In this document: one piece after another, positions 50,597-60,800 of the stretch
How the letters are laid out: each line of letters opens with the position of its first letter
Position numbering within the stretch: position 1 is the stretch's first letter
Origin: JAWKWA01 sp041397765
Lineage (GTDB): Bacteria; Pseudomonadota; Alphaproteobacteria; Rhizobiales; Hyphomicrobiaceae
Direction of reading: 5' to 3'
DNA length: 64,000 bases
Assembly: GCA_041397765.1 (NCBI GenBank)
Contig: JAWKWA010000019.1
Coordinates: forward strand, 1 to 64,000
Program-made: the position numbers and the translations under genes
Notes under the pieces: model-generated
The model's database searches: none
The model's input: the letters and a program-made list of their open reading frames with translations, nothing else
Told to the model about the DNA's origin: nothing

Positions 50597-51916
50597 ATGG
50601 CGATGGATGGTGCCTCCTTCTCGGGCGACCGGCGGTTCTCCGGTGCGGTTGCCACCCCCTACTGGTGGGAGGCCTGCCCGCGGCCCTCGCTGCCGTCGCA
50701 CCCCTTGCCCAAGAGCGTCGACGTTGTCGTGATCGGCTCGGGGTATACGGGGCTCTCGGCCGCCATCGAGACGGCGCGGGGCGGACGCTCGACGCTGGTT
50801 CTGGAGGCCGAGGCGGCGGGCATCGGCTGCTCGACGCGGAATGGCGGGCAGGTCTCGACCTCGATCAAGCCCACGTTCGGCGACCTCAAGGGCCGCTTCA
50901 ACGAGGATCTCGCCTTCCGCATCCGGCGCGAGGGCATGAACGCGCTCGCCCATGTCGGCGAGGTGGTGGCGCGCGAGAAGATCGACTGCCATTTCGGCGT
51001 GACCGGACGGTTCCACGCCGCGCACACACCGCGCCACTTCAAGGAGCTGGCCGACTTCGCCGAGAACCAGCCGAAGGGGCTCGAGGTGCCGATCGAGATC
51101 GTGCCGCGCGCCGAGGTCCGCCGCGAGCTCGCCTCCGACCGCTATTTCGGCGGCGCGATCATGAAGAAGCACGCCCTGCTCGATCCGGCGAAATATCATC
51201 AGGGCCTGCTCGACACCGCGATCAAGGCCGGGGCGGGCGTCGCCGACGGCACGCCCGTCACCGCCATCGAGCGCGACAGCCGTGGCTTCCGTGTCCTGAC
51301 GGCGCGCGGGGCGGTCGCGGCACGCAACGTGCTCGTCGCCACCAACGGCTATTCCGGCCCGTTGTCGCCCTGGCACCGGCGCCGCGTCATCCCGATCGGC
51401 AGCTACGTGCTGGCGACCGAGCCGCTGCCGGAGGACCTCGTCAGGACGCAGATCCCCAACGACCGGGCCGTCAGCGACACCCGGCGCGTCGTCGTCTATT
51501 TCCGCCGCTCGCCAGACGGCCGGCGCATCGTGTTCGGCGGACGCGCCGCGCTCGGCGAGAAGAACCCGCTGAAGGTGCTGCCGCGGCTGCACAGGATGAT
51601 GGTCGACATCATGCCCGATCTGGAGGGCACGTCGGTCACCCATTGCTGGGTCGGTTTCGTCGCCTACACGTTCGACACGCTGCCCCATATCGGCGTCAAC
51701 GACGGCATCCACTATGCCATGGGCTATTGCGGATCGGGCGTCTCGCTCGCCAGCTATTTCGGCACCCGCGTCGGCCAGCAGATCCTCGGGCTGAAGGATG
51801 GCGCGACCGCGCTCGACGGCATCGCCTTCGAGACCCGCCCGCTCTACTACGGCAAGCCCTGGTTCCTCGCGCCCTCCGTCGCCTATTACCGCACCCTCGA
51901 CCGGCTGGGGCGATAA
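50597..51916 (+). CDS. PuuB-like FAD-dependent amine oxidase
   Basis: A 439-residue DAO-family flavoprotein resembling gamma-glutamylputrescine oxidase. ATPYWWEACPRP at the N terminus is typical of this group, followed by DVVVIGSGYTGLSAAIE and GIGCSTRNGGQVSTSIKP. The C-terminal HCWVGFVAYTFDTLPHIG and YCGSGVSLASYFGTRVG complete the FAD site. The start at 50597 has GGAG nearby. It follows the ornithine-cyclodeaminase-like gene by 85 bases, suggesting a small amino-acid or polyamine catabolic pair; a glutamine synthetase-like partner expected for a true Puu pathway is absent. Confidence 0.85.
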   Translation: MAMDGASFSGDRRFSGAVATPYWWEACPRPSLPSHPLPKSVDVVVIGSGYTGLSAAIETARGGRSTLVLEAEAAGIGCSTRNGGQVSTSIKPTFGDLKGRFNEDLAFRIRREGMNALAHVGEVVAREKIDCHFGVTGRFHAAHTPRHFKELADFAENQPKGLEVPIEIVPRAEVRRELASDRYFGGAIMKKHALLDPAKYHQGLLDTAIKAGAGVADGTPVTAIERDSRGFRVLTARGAVAARNVLVATNGYSGPLSPWHRRRVIPIGSYVLATEPLPEDLVRTQIPNDRAVSDTRRVVVYFRRSPDGRRIVFGGRAALGEKNPLKVLPRLHRMMVDIMPDLEGTSVTHCWVGFVAYTFDTLPHIGVNDGIHYAMGYCGSGVSLASYFGTRVGQQILGLKDGATALDGIAFETRPLYYGKPWFLAPSVAYYRTLDRLGR

Positions 51917-51926
51917 GGCTCCGCCC

Positions 51927-53546
51927 TCACCCTTCCCTGGCGCGGTCGCGCAGGACGTATTTCTGGATCTTGCCGGTCGAGGTCTTGGGCAGCTCGGTGA
52001 AGACGACGTGCCGCGGGCATTTGAAGCCAGCGAGCAGGCTGCGGCAGTGGCCGATGATGTCCTCTGCGGTCGCACTCGTGCCCGGCCTCAGCTCGATGAA
52101 GGCGCAGGGCGTCTCGCCCCATTTCTCGTCCGGCTTGGCGACGACGGCGGCGGCATGTACGGCGGGATGCTTGTAGAGCGCATCCTCGACCTCGATCGAG
52201 GAGATGTTCTCGCCCCCGGAGATGATGATGTCCTTGGAGCGGTCCTTGAGCTGGATGTAGCCGTCGGGATGCATGACGCCGAGATCGCCCGAATGGAACC
52301 AGCCGCCGGCGAAGGATTCCGCGGTCGCCGCCTCGTTCTTCAGATAGCCCTTCATGACGATATTGCCGCGGAACATCACCTCGCCGAGCGTCTCGCCATC
52401 GGCGGGCACCGGGGTCATGGTCTCGGGATCCATGACGGCGAGCCCCTCGAGCGCGGTGTAGCGCACGCCCTGGCGGGCCTTCAGCCGGGCGCGCGCGTCG
52501 CCGGGCAGCGCCTCCCAGCCACTCTTCCATTCGTTGACGACGGCGGGGCCATAGACCTCCGTCAGCCCGTAGACATGGGTGACGTTGAAGCCGGCGTCGG
52601 CCATGCGCGCCAGCACCGCCTCGGGCGGGGGCGCGGCCGCGGTGATGAACTCGACGCGTCCGGGCAGCGGCCGGCGCTCGTCGTCCTTGGCACCGAGCAG
52701 CGTCGACATGACGATCGGTGCGCCGCACATATGCGTGACGCCATGATCGGCGATGGCGTCGTAGATGGCCTTCGGACGCACCCAGCGCAGGCAGACATGG
52801 GTGCCGGCCAAGGCCGAGATCGTCCACGGGAAGCACCAGCCGTTGCAGTGGAACATCGGCAGCGTCCACAGATAGACCGGGTGGCGGCCGAGATTGGCGG
52901 CGGCGAGATTGGCGTAGCACATCTGGTGGGCGCCACGGTGGTGGTAGACGACGCCCTTGGGATTGCCGGTGGTGCCGGAGGTGTAGTTGAGGGCGATGGC
53001 GTCCCACTCGTCGCCCGGCATCACCCAGGCGAATTCGGGATCGCCCGCGGCGAGGAACGCCTCGTAGTCGAGCGTGCCGAGGCGCTCATGACTGGGAAAC
53101 TCCGGATCGTCGTAGTCGATGACGAGGGGGGCACGGCCGCGGCGGCGAGCGCATCCTTCATGGTGGCGGCGAACTCGCGATCGGTGATCAGCACCTTCGT
53201 CTCGGCATGGTCGAGCATGAAGGCGATGACGGTGGCATCGAGCCTCGTATTGATCGAATGGAGCACCGCCCCCGTCATCGGCACACCGAAATGGGCTTCC
53301 AGCATCGCCGGCACGTTCGGCAGCATGACCGACACGGTATCCCCCTTGCCGACACCGTGGGCGGCCAGGGCGGAGGCGAGGCGCCGGCAGCGCGCATGGA
53401 AGGTCCGGTAGTCGGCATGGGCGCGGCCATGGACGACGGCGAGCCGGTCGGGAAAGACCGCCGCCGTCCGCGACAGGAGCGTCAGCGGCGTCAGCGGCTG
53501 GAAGTTCGCGGCATTCCTCGACAGGCCGAGTGTCGTATTTCGACAT
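51927..53546 (-). pseudogene. AMP-forming acyl-CoA synthetase, frameshifted
   Basis: A fatty-acyl or medium-chain acyl-CoA ligase of about 540 residues. The ATP-binding motif LNYTSGTTGNPKGVVYHHRG, MFHCNGWCFPW, HVYGLTEVYGP, GWFHSGDLGVMHPDGYI and the catalytic lysine in LPKTSTGKIQKY are in one frame. The N-terminal SRNAANFQPLTPLTLL and SVMLPNVPAMLEAHFG are in another. Shifts occur near 53525 and at a run of six G near 53126, where seven would restore the frame. That homopolymer context points to a sequencing error. It converges on the PuuB-like gene. Confidence 0.85.
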
Positions 53547-53794
53547 GAAGCGCGCTCGGTGGGTTGGCGGGTTGGCTGGGCTCGGATCTGCCGGCCTGCG
53601 AGCGATCACGCGGGCCGACGGCGGCTGATGATAGCGGGCGGCGGGCGTCAGTCCAACGGAATGGAGAGGACGGGACCGACCTCCCGGCGCCGGGAAGTCC
53701 GCGCCCGGGCCTCTCCCCTTGGGCGGGCGGGCGTGGCTGCGCTATAAGCCGGCACGCGCCGGGGCGCGGCGCCACATGCCAGGGAGGTATCGTC

Positions 53795-54305
53795 ATGGTC
53801 GAGGTCGGAAGGAAGGCCTATCCCGTCTCGTGGGACCAGTTCCATCGCGATGCCCGCGCGCTCGCCTGGCGGCTCGCCGAGAAGGGGCCGGGCGGCGGCG
53901 GCTTCGAGGCGTCGTCTGCATCACCCGCGGCGGGCTGGTGCCGGCGGCGATCGTCGCCCGCGAGCTCGGCATCCGCCTCATCGAGAGCGTCTGCATCGCC
54001 AGCTACCACGACTACGACACGCAAGGCGGTCTTCAGGTGCTGAAGGGCGTCGGCGAGAGGGTGCTGGCGATCGGCGACGGCCGGGGCCGCGGCGTCCTCG
54101 TGGTCGACGACCTCACCGACACCGGCAAGACCGCGAGCGTGGTGCGCGAGATGCTGCCGAACGCCCATTTCGCCGCGGTCTACGCCAAGCCGCAGGGCGT
54201 ACCGGTGATCGACACCTTCATCACCGAGGTTTCGCCTGGATCTACTTCCCCTGGGACATAGGCCTCGCCTATCAGGAGCCGATCGCCAAGGGAACGCGCG
54301 GCTGA
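53795..54305 (+). pseudogene. gpt: xanthine phosphoribosyltransferase, frameshifted
   Basis: A purine-salvage enzyme making XMP or GMP. The opening KAYPVSWDQFHRDARALAWR is in the first frame. Near 53905 the frame changes to VVCITRGGLVPAAIVARELG and the PRPP motif VLVVDDLTDTGKTA, with TYDTQ-like hood residues SYHDYDTQGGLQ typical of XGPRT. Near 54230 it changes again to WIYFPWDIGLAYQEPI. Motif order and total length (about 170 codons) fit Gpt throughout, so the breaks look like sequencing errors. The start has GGGAGG at good spacing. Confidence 0.82.
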
Positions 54306-54441
54306 GCGCTCGGCCCCCGCCTCCCGCGCGGCCGGGGCGGCCCATCGGCGCATTATCCTCTTGCCAATTGCCTCCGGGCGGACGCGGGTGTTCTTTGAGG
54401 GGAACGACCGAGGCGAGGACGAGGACCGGGCAAACGGTCCG

Positions 54442-56361
54442 ATGAGGAAATCGACGCCATTGGCAGGCCGCTATCACGAGGTCTACAAGAGCTGGCAGAC
54501 CGATCCGGAAGCCTTCTGGGCCGAGGCCGCCTCGCTCGTCACCTGGTCGAAGGCGTTCGAGAAGGTGTTCGACCCCTATGCCGGGCAATATGGCCGCTGG
54601 TTCGTCGGCGGCGAGGCCAACACCGCCTACAACTGCCTCGACCGGCATGTGGCGGCGGGGCGCGGCGAGCAGGCGGCGCTCATCTACGACAGCCCCGTCA
54701 CCGGGCAGAAGCGCACCTACACCTATCGCGAGCTGACCGAGGAGGTCGCGACCTTCGCCGCCGTGCTCGCCGACAGGGGCGTCGGACGGGGCGACCGCGT
54801 CATCATCTACATGCCGATGGTGGCCGAGGCGGCCATCGCCATGCTGGCCTGCGCGGATCGGGGCGATCCATTCGGTGGTGTTCGGCGGCTTTGCCGCCCG
54901 GCGAACTCGCGACCCGCATCGACGATGCCAAGCCCCGCGTCATCGTCTCGGCCTCCTGCGGCATCGAGCCGGGCCGCGTCGTCAAGTACAAGCCGCTGCT
55001 CGGCTCAGGCGATCGAGCTCTCGGCCCACAAGCCGGACGCCGTCATCATGCTGCAGCGGCCGATGGAGCAGGCCGGGCGGTCGCCGGCCGCGATCACGAC
55101 TGGGCAGGCGGTCCTGCTGGGCGAAGGCGGCGGGCCGCAAGGCCGCCCCCGTGCCGGTCGCCACCGATCATGCCATCCTCTACACCTCGGGAACCACGGG
55201 GCAGCCCAGGGCGTCATTCGACACCGGCGGCCATATGGTGGCACTCGCCTGGTCGATGCAGGGTCTCTATGGCGTGAAGCCCGGCGAGGTATTCTGGGCC
55301 GCCTCGGATGTCGGCTGGGTGGTCGGCCACTCCTACATCGTCTATGCGCCGCTGCTCAACGGCTCGACCACCGTGCTCTACGAGGGCAAGCCCGTCGGCA
55401 CACCCGATGCCGGCGCCTTCTGGCGGGTGATCTCGGAGCACAAGGTCTCGGCACTGTTCACCGCGCCGACCGCCTTCCGCGCCATCAAGAAGGAGGATCC
55501 CGCCGGGGCGCCAGTCAAGTCCTACGATCTGTCGCGCTTCCCGCGCGCTCTTCCTCGCCGGCGAGCGCGCCGATCCCGACACACCATCGTCTGGGCACAG
55601 ACCCAGCTCAACGTGCCGGTGATCGACCACTGGTGGCAGACCGAGACCGGCTGGGCGATCGCCGGCAATCCCCTCGGGCTCGGCGAGATGCCGGTGAGCT
55701 CGGATCGCCGACCGTGTCGATGCCCGGCTGTGACGTCCAGGTGCTCGACGACGCCGGCCATCCCGTCGAGACCGGCAAGCTCGGCAATATCGTCGTCAAG
55801 CTGCCGATGCCGCCCGGCTGCCTGCCGACCCTTTGGAATGCCGACAAGCGTTTCCGCGACAGCTATCTCGTCGAGTTCCCGGGCTACTACAAGACCGCGG
55901 ATGCCGGCTACAAGGACGAGGACGGCTATCTCTTCATCATGGGTCGCACCGACGACATCATCAATGTCGCCGGCCATCGGCTGTCGACCGGGGCCATGGA
56001 GGAGGTGCTCGCCTCGCACCAGGACGTGGCCGAATGCGCGGTGATCGGTGCTGCCGACCGGCTGAAGGGCGAAGTGCCGGTCGGGTTCCTGGTGCTGAAG
56101 GCGGGCGTCAACCGTCCGCCGGCGGAGATCGAGAAGGAGGTGGTCGGGCTCGTGCGCGAGCGGATCGGGCCGGTCGCCGCCTTCAAGACCGCGCTCGTCG
56201 TGCAGCGCCTGCCCAAGACCCGATCGGGCAAGATCCTGCGCGGCACGATGAAGAAGATCGCCGACGGCGAGGAGTACAAGCTGCCCGCGACGATCGACGA
56301 TCCGGCCATTCTGGGCGAGATCGGCGATGCGATGAAGGCAAAGGGGCTGGCTTCGGGATAG
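54442..56361 (+). pseudogene. prpE: propionyl-CoA synthetase-like acetyl/propionyl-CoA ligase, many frameshifts
   Basis: A gene of about 640 codons in several alternating frames. Recognisable pieces in order are RYHEVYKSWQTDPEAFW, RTYTYRELTEEVATFA, GAIHSVVFGGFAA, IDDAKPRVIVSASCGIEPGR, DHAILYTSGTTGQPR, GEVFWAASDVGWVVGHSYIV, DHWWQTETGWAIAGNP, GYKDEDGYLFIMGRTDDIIN and RLPKTRSGKILRGTM with the catalytic lysine. The N-terminal region and VVKYKPLL favour PrpE over Acs. Six or more small shifts between 54860 and 55710 make it the most disrupted gene here; the last 200 residues are in a single frame. Genuine decay would not preserve all motifs. Confidence 0.82.
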
Positions 56362-56549
56362 CTGCTCGCCGCGAAAACAACGGGGCGCATCCGGTTTCGC
56401 GGCGGCGCCCCTCGCTGCGGATTTCTGGAGCCGCTCGCCCATTGAGCGTCACGTCACGCCCGCGCAGGCGTGACGCCAAAGGATGGGATGGGACGGCGGG
56501 ATAGGATTGGGCGGCGGCCAAGAGAAGAGGCCACCAGTCCCGCGACGGC

Positions 56550-57302
56550 CTATTCCTCGTCGGTCGGCTGCTCGCTGCGGATGCTCGACAGCTTCGCCAG
56601 CACGCGCTCGGCCTCGGCCTTCTCGTCCATCTCCTCGCGCGCCTTGTCGACGGGCGCCTCCTCGGGCTCGGCGCCCGCATCGCCAGCGCCGCCGATGCCG
56701 GTCGTCTCCTCGGTCGAGAGCAGCGTGCCCTCGCTGCCGCCATGCTCCTTGGCGGCCTCGGCCCGCTCGCGTTCGAGCCGGCGCGCCGCCTTCTTCACCT
56801 CGGTGTCGAGATCGATCTGCGAGCACAGGCCCAGCGTCACCGGGTCCTGGGGCTGAAGGGCGGCCGAGTTCCAGTGCGTGCGCTCGCGGATTGCCTCGAT
56901 GGTCGGCTTGGTGGTGCCGACGAGGCGCATGACCTGGGAATCCTTGAGCTCCGGATGGTTCTTGATCAGCCAGAGAATGGCGTTGGGCCGGTCCTGACGG
57001 CGCGACAGCGGCGTATAGCGCGGTCCCTTCTTGGTCTTGACCACCGGGATCTCGACCTTGGCGGCGGCCATCTCGAGCTGATAGCCCGGCTTGGCCTCGC
57101 CCTTCTGGATCTCCTCGCGGGTGAGCTGGCCCGAGGTGATCGGATCGAAGCCGCGAATGCCTTGCGCAACGTCACCGTCGGCGATGCCCTTCACCTCGAG
57201 CACATGCAGCCCGCAGAACGCGGCGATCTGGTCGAAGCTCAGCGAGGTGTTCTCGACCAGCCACACGGCGGTCGCCTTGGGCATCAGCGGCAATCGGGAC
57301 AT
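56550..57302 (-). CDS. TrcR/DUF1013 cell-cycle transcriptional regulator
   Basis: A 250-residue alphaproteobacterial regulator of the DUF1013 (TrcR) family. The conserved N-terminal two-thirds includes MPKATAVWLVENTSLSFDQI, AAFCGLHVLEVKGIADGDV, RRQDRPNAILWLIKNHPELK and the predicted helix-turn-helix DSQVMRLVGTTKPTIEAIRE. The last 80 residues are acidic, coiled-coil-like and poorly conserved. The ATG at 57302 has a strong AGGAGGAA. It stands alone with a long gap upstream. The gene family is nearly universal in alphaproteobacteria and often essential. Confidence 0.9.
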   Translation of the reverse strand: MSRLPLMPKATAVWLVENTSLSFDQIAAFCGLHVLEVKGIADGDVAQGIRGFDPITSGQLTREEIQKGEAKPGYQLEMAAAKVEIPVVKTKKGPRYTPLSRRQDRPNAILWLIKNHPELKDSQVMRLVGTTKPTIEAIRERTHWNSAALQPQDPVTLGLCSQIDLDTEVKKAARRLERERAEAAKEHGGSEGTLLSTEETTGIGGAGDAGAEPEEAPVDKAREEMDEKAEAERVLAKLSSIRSEQPTDEE

Positions 57303-57723
57303 GAATTCTTCCTCCTGCTCCCACACCCGCCATTCAAGGCGGTGCAGGGCCAAACAATTCTTCCACTGAGGGGGATCGACGAGATCATAGAGAGCATTCG
57401 CAAAAAGGGCAATGTTGACTTGAGCGCGGCCGCCATCGCGGCTCTGTGCCCGGCATGCCCCGGCGCCTCTTGGCGAGGCGCCTCTTGGCGAGGATCATGG
57501 CGAGGATCGAGCCTGGCCGCGGGCCGAAGGCCGAAGGCCGATCGCAGGCGGGGGCTACCGACGGCGGCCTTCGTCTTCCCGGCCTCCTGCCGCAGCCGCG
57601 AGGCGAAGCGGGCGGTGACCACGGCAGGTTCGCTCATGCGAATTGTGCATTGCAGCGAAACCTTGCCTTGGCTAGGCTCGTTATCAAGTGGGGACGAGTC
57701 GGCTGGGGCCGGAGGGAACGGAT
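57303..57723. other. intergenic region with short tandem repeats
   Basis: Between the divergent trcR and maoC genes. It holds a 15-bp tandem repeat (57463-57492) followed by two more degenerate GGCGAG units and two copies of GCCGAAG. No gene is visible. Promoters for both genes should lie here. Confidence 0.5.
57463..57492 (+). repeat. 15-bp tandem repeat (GCGCCTCTTGGCGAG, two copies)
   Basis: Two exact adjacent copies, each containing the inverted CGCC/GGCG, so each can form a small hairpin. Degenerate GGCGAG-containing units continue to the right. Confidence 0.8.
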
Positions 57724-58161
57724 ATGGATGCGATCGCCAGAAAAGGCATGTATTTCGAGGATTTGAGCGTCGGCGCGGAATCCGAGCTGGTGCGTACCGT
57801 CAGCGAGCAGGACATCATCGGCTTCGCCGAAGTATCGGGCGACTTCAACCCGGTTCACATCGACGCCGAATATGCCGCCGGCACGATCTTCAAGGAGCGC
57901 ATTGCCCACGGCATGCTGACGGCGAGCTACATCTCGGCGATCTTCGGCATGCGGCTGCCGGGCCCCGGCGCCATCTATGTGTCGCAGACGCTCAATTTCC
58001 GCGCGCCGGTCAAGATCGGCGACACGGTGGTGGCCAAGGTCTCGCTGACCGAGCTCATCCCCGCGAAACGTCGCGCGATCTTCGCCTGCGACTGCTCGGT
58101 CAATGGCCGCACCGTGCTCGCCGGCGAAGCCGTGCTCATGGTGCCGGCGCGGCCGGATTGA
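57724..58161 (+). CDS. MaoC-family (R)-specific enoyl-CoA hydratase
   Basis: A 145-residue hot-dog-fold hydratase. The active-site motif SGDFNPVHIDAEYAAGT contains the catalytic Asp and His, and RIAHGMLTASYISAIFG is the second family signature. Length equals PhaJ-type enzymes, which hydrate trans-enoyl-CoA to (R)-3-hydroxyacyl-CoA for polyhydroxyalkanoate synthesis or beta-oxidation. The start follows GGAGGGAAC. A 21-bp tandem duplication covers its last codons and stop. Confidence 0.9.
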   Translation: MDAIARKGMYFEDLSVGAESELVRTVSEQDIIGFAEVSGDFNPVHIDAEYAAGTIFKERIAHGMLTASYISAIFGMRLPGPGAIYVSQTLNFRAPVKIGDTVVAKVSLTELIPAKRRAIFACDCSVNGRTVLAGEAVLMVPARPD

Positions 58162-58182
58162 GTGCCGGCGCGGCCGGATTGA
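58141..58182 (+). repeat. 21-bp tandem duplication spanning the maoC stop codon
   Basis: GTGCCGGCGCGGCCGGATTG plus a final A occurs twice without a gap. The first copy contains the last six codons and TGA of maoC; the second is an in-frame duplicate just after it, giving a second TGA. Confidence 0.9.
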
Positions 58183-58318
58183 GCCGGGCGCGCGACCGAT
58201 ACCCGCCCCTGCCCGCGCCGAGGCAGCCGGTGCATCGCAGTGTACCATGCCATCCGGCAGGCCGGTCCCGACCGGCTCGCCGGATGAGTTCGTCTGAACG
58301 GGTAGCGGCCGGACTTCC

Positions 58319-58483
58319 AGTAGTTCGATTCCGACATTTGCATCCCGTTTCAGAACCCGTGAGAGCAAATGTCGGATTCATGAGAACCACTAGCAAGCTT
58401 ATGAACCAGTGGAGCTTTTGAATTTGACATTTGAGAACGCACTTCGCGGCAACCGGGACTGAAGTTCAAATTCGCTCCACTAG
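58319..58483. repeat. 165-bp double-hairpin dispersed repeat, copy 1
   Basis: Two adjacent imperfect palindromes between the convergent maoC and methyltransferase genes. The first pairs CCGACATTTGC with GCAAATGTCGG; the second is bounded by AGTGGAGC and GCTCCACT. Its second stem has more mismatches than in copy 2. The region 58183-58318 before it shows no gene. Confidence 0.88.
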
Positions 58484-58502
58484 GTTCGACCGCTTGGCAT
58501 CG

Positions 58503-59267
58503 TCACTTGGGTACGGCGATCCCGACATAGTTGCAGGTGAGAATGCCGGGCCCGGAGGCCCCCCGGCTGGCATCGAGGAACTCGATGCGGAAGCCGGCAT
58601 TCTCGACCAGACGCGAGACGTTGCGGTTGATATGACCGCCGCCCGAGAACAGCGCCCAGATGGGATCGATGCGGTCCTGCCAGCGCGCGACGGCGCGCCG
58701 ATGCGACCGGCCGCGTTCGCAGAACAGCAGCCGCCCGTCGGGCTTCAGCACCCGGCGGATCTGGTGCAGCGCCGCCTCCACCTTCTCCAGCGAGCACAGG
58801 CTGTAGGTCGCCACCACGGTGTCGACCGAGGCGGAGGGGATGGCGAGCGTCTCGACCGGCTCGGGCCGGACCTCGATGTCGAAACGGGCCTCCCCGAGCT
58901 GTTTCAGCCCCAGATCGACGAGCCGCTCGGCCGCGCCGACCACCAGGATGCGCTCGATGCGGCTGGCATCGTAGAGCGGCAGGTTGTGGCCGATGCCCGA
59001 GCCGACCTCGAGCACCACGCCCCGCGCCTCGGGCACGATCCGCCGGCGCTCGCGACCCGAGAAGCCGATCGCCATCGGGTCGAGCGCGGTCGCCGCCTTT
59101 CGCGACGGGTTCCGGCCCCGGATGCCGCCGGCCTCCGGCCGCGCAGCAGGAGCCATCTCACCCGGCAGAACCGCCGTCGCGGCCGGATCGCCGGTTTGCT
59201 CATGGCTCTCCGGACTCCGCTTCGTCCGGTCGGCCCCATTCGTCCGATATGCCTCTGCCATGGACAT
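58503..59267 (-). CDS. class I SAM methyltransferase (METTL7-like)
   Basis: A 254-residue methyltransferase. After 70 residues of low-complexity leader, the SAM-binding motif reads VVLEVGSGIGHNLPLYD, then VDTVVATYSLCSLEKVEAAL and RVLKPDGRLLFCERGRSH. This pattern matches the UbiE-like group that includes METTL7-type thiol and lipid methyltransferases. The start at 59267 has GGAGGG at proper spacing. It ends 19 bases from the dispersed repeat. Substrate unknown. Confidence 0.82.
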   Translation of the reverse strand: MSMAEAYRTNGADRTKRSPESHEQTGDPAATAVLPGEMAPAARPEAGGIRGRNPSRKAATALDPMAIGFSGRERRRIVPEARGVVLEVGSGIGHNLPLYDASRIERILVVGAAERLVDLGLKQLGEARFDIEVRPEPVETLAIPSASVDTVVATYSLCSLEKVEAALHQIRRVLKPDGRLLFCERGRSHRRAVARWQDRIDPIWALFSGGGHINRNVSRLVENAGFRIEFLDASRGASGPGILTCNYVGIAVPK

Positions 59268-59738
59268 TCTGAGACCCTCCGTCGCATGGACTAAAGCATC
59301 ATAGACTCGCCAAGCGCGGTCTTAGCAACCCAAATCCGCAGGGGCATCTTCGCGACCGACAAGTTCTCAACATGAGAATTGACGTGTGCGGCGCAATATT
59401 CTTGACCCGCAGACAGGTTTTCCACTGCACCGGACCGTCGAGACGGGCGGCGACGGAGAGACCTGTCCATGTTCTGAGCAGAATCGGAGGGGCGGGTGAT
59501 CAGGGCCGAGCGCTTCACGACGCCATGAGGCGGCGAGGGTGACGGCGCCGCGGCGGCGCCCCGTGTCCCGCCTCGCGCACGGCCTGGTCGCGCCGACGCG
59601 TGCTAGTCTCCCCGTCGACTGAGGAGAGGCAACGGAGAGGAAGAAAAGAGTAAGAAGAAAGGAAAGGGAGGGCACCGCGATCCCGCGCGGCTCCCGAGAA
59701 ATCGATGCTTGTCGCTGATCGAGCCCGTTCTCTACCGG
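59268..59738. other. intergenic region, with a small inverted repeat
   Basis: The 471 bases upstream of the methyltransferase gene contain no convincing gene. An inverted repeat TTCTCA-ACA-TGAGAA lies at 59364-59378, about 97 bases upstream of the start, and a purine-rich run lies around 59632-59670. Confidence 0.5.
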
Positions 59739-60800
59739 TCAGCGGACACCGAGCTTCTTCTGCAGGCTCGAGGAGGAAGTCGTGTACTGGAACATGACCT
59801 TCTTGTCGGGATAGATGATGCGGTTGGCGGCCTGCGCCATCAGCGCCGCCTCGTGGAATCCCGAGAGAATGAGCTTCAGCTTGCCCGCATAGGTGTTGAT
59901 GTCGCCGATGGCGAAGATGCCGGCCTCGCTCGACTGGAAGCCCGCCGTGTCGACCGGGATCAGGTTCTCGTGGAGATTGAGCCCCCAGTCGGCGATCGGC
60001 CCGAGCTTCATGGTGAGGCCGAAGAACGGCATCATCCGCGTGGCGGGCACCACGTGCTCCTCGGACCGGCCCTTGATCGTGACGGCGCTCAGCCGGCTCC
60101 CCTCGCCGTGCAGCGCCGTCACCTGACCGATCTCCAGGCGCATCGCGCCCGAGGCGACGAGCGCGCGCATCTTCTCGACCGAATGGGGCGCGGCCCGGAA
60201 CTCGTCGCGGCGATGGACGAGGGTCATGCTGCGGGCGATCGGCTGAAGGTTGAGCGTCCAGTCGAGCGCCGAATCGCCGCCGCCGACCACCACGACGTCC
60301 TCGTTGCGGAAGGCCTCCATGCGGCGGACCGAATAGAAGACCGATGTGCCCTCGTAGGCCTCGATGCCGGGCAGGGGCGGGCGCTTGGGCGTGAACGAGC
60401 CGCCCCCCGCCGCGATCACCACCACCTTGGCCTCGAAAATCTTGCCGGCATCGGTGCCAAGGCGGAAGCCGCCGCTCGGCAGCCGCTCGAGGCTCATCAC
60501 CTGCTCGCCGAAATGGAACACCGGATCGAAGGGCTTGATCTGGGCCATCAACTGGTCGGTCAGCGCCTGGCCGGAGATCTCGGGGATGGCGGGAATGTCG
60601 TAGATCGGCTTCTCGGGGTAGAGCTCGGTGCATTGGCCGCCCGGCCGGTCGAGGATGTCGACGAGGTGGCAGCGGATGTCGAGGAGGCCGAGCTCGAACA
60701 CGGCGAACAGGCCGCAAGGACCGGCGCCGACGATGACGACGTCGGTCACGATCGGCTGAGCCGCGCCCTCGCCGTCTGCGGTCGCGTCAAGGGCATTCAT
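59739..60800 (-). CDS. thioredoxin-reductase-like ferredoxin-NADP+ reductase
   Basis: A 353-residue flavoprotein. FAD motif VVIVGAGPCGLFAVFELGLL, NADPH motif VVVVGGGDSALDWTLNL and the second FAD motif GIFAIGDINTYAGKLKLIL are all present. The redox CxxC of thioredoxin reductase is replaced by an early GGQCTELYPEKPIYDIPA, which defines the TrxR-like ferredoxin-NADP reductases. It exchanges electrons between NADPH and ferredoxin. The ATG at 60800 has CAGGAGAG at good spacing; an in-frame ATG near 61025 would add a disordered 75-residue leader. A 2Fe-2S ferredoxin gene lies 542 bases upstream on the same strand. Confidence 0.9.
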   Translation of the reverse strand: MNALDATADGEGAAQPIVTDVVIVGAGPCGLFAVFELGLLDIRCHLVDILDRPGGQCTELYPEKPIYDIPAIPEISGQALTDQLMAQIKPFDPVFHFGEQVMSLERLPSGGFRLGTDAGKIFEAKVVVIAAGGGSFTPKRPPLPGIEAYEGTSVFYSVRRMEAFRNEDVVVVGGGDSALDWTLNLQPIARSMTLVHRRDEFRAAPHSVEKMRALVASGAMRLEIGQVTALHGEGSRLSAVTIKGRSEEHVVPATRMMPFFGLTMKLGPIADWGLNLHENLIPVDTAGFQSSEAGIFAIGDINTYAGKLKLILSGFHEAALMAQAANRIIYPDKKVMFQYTTSSSSLQKKLGVR

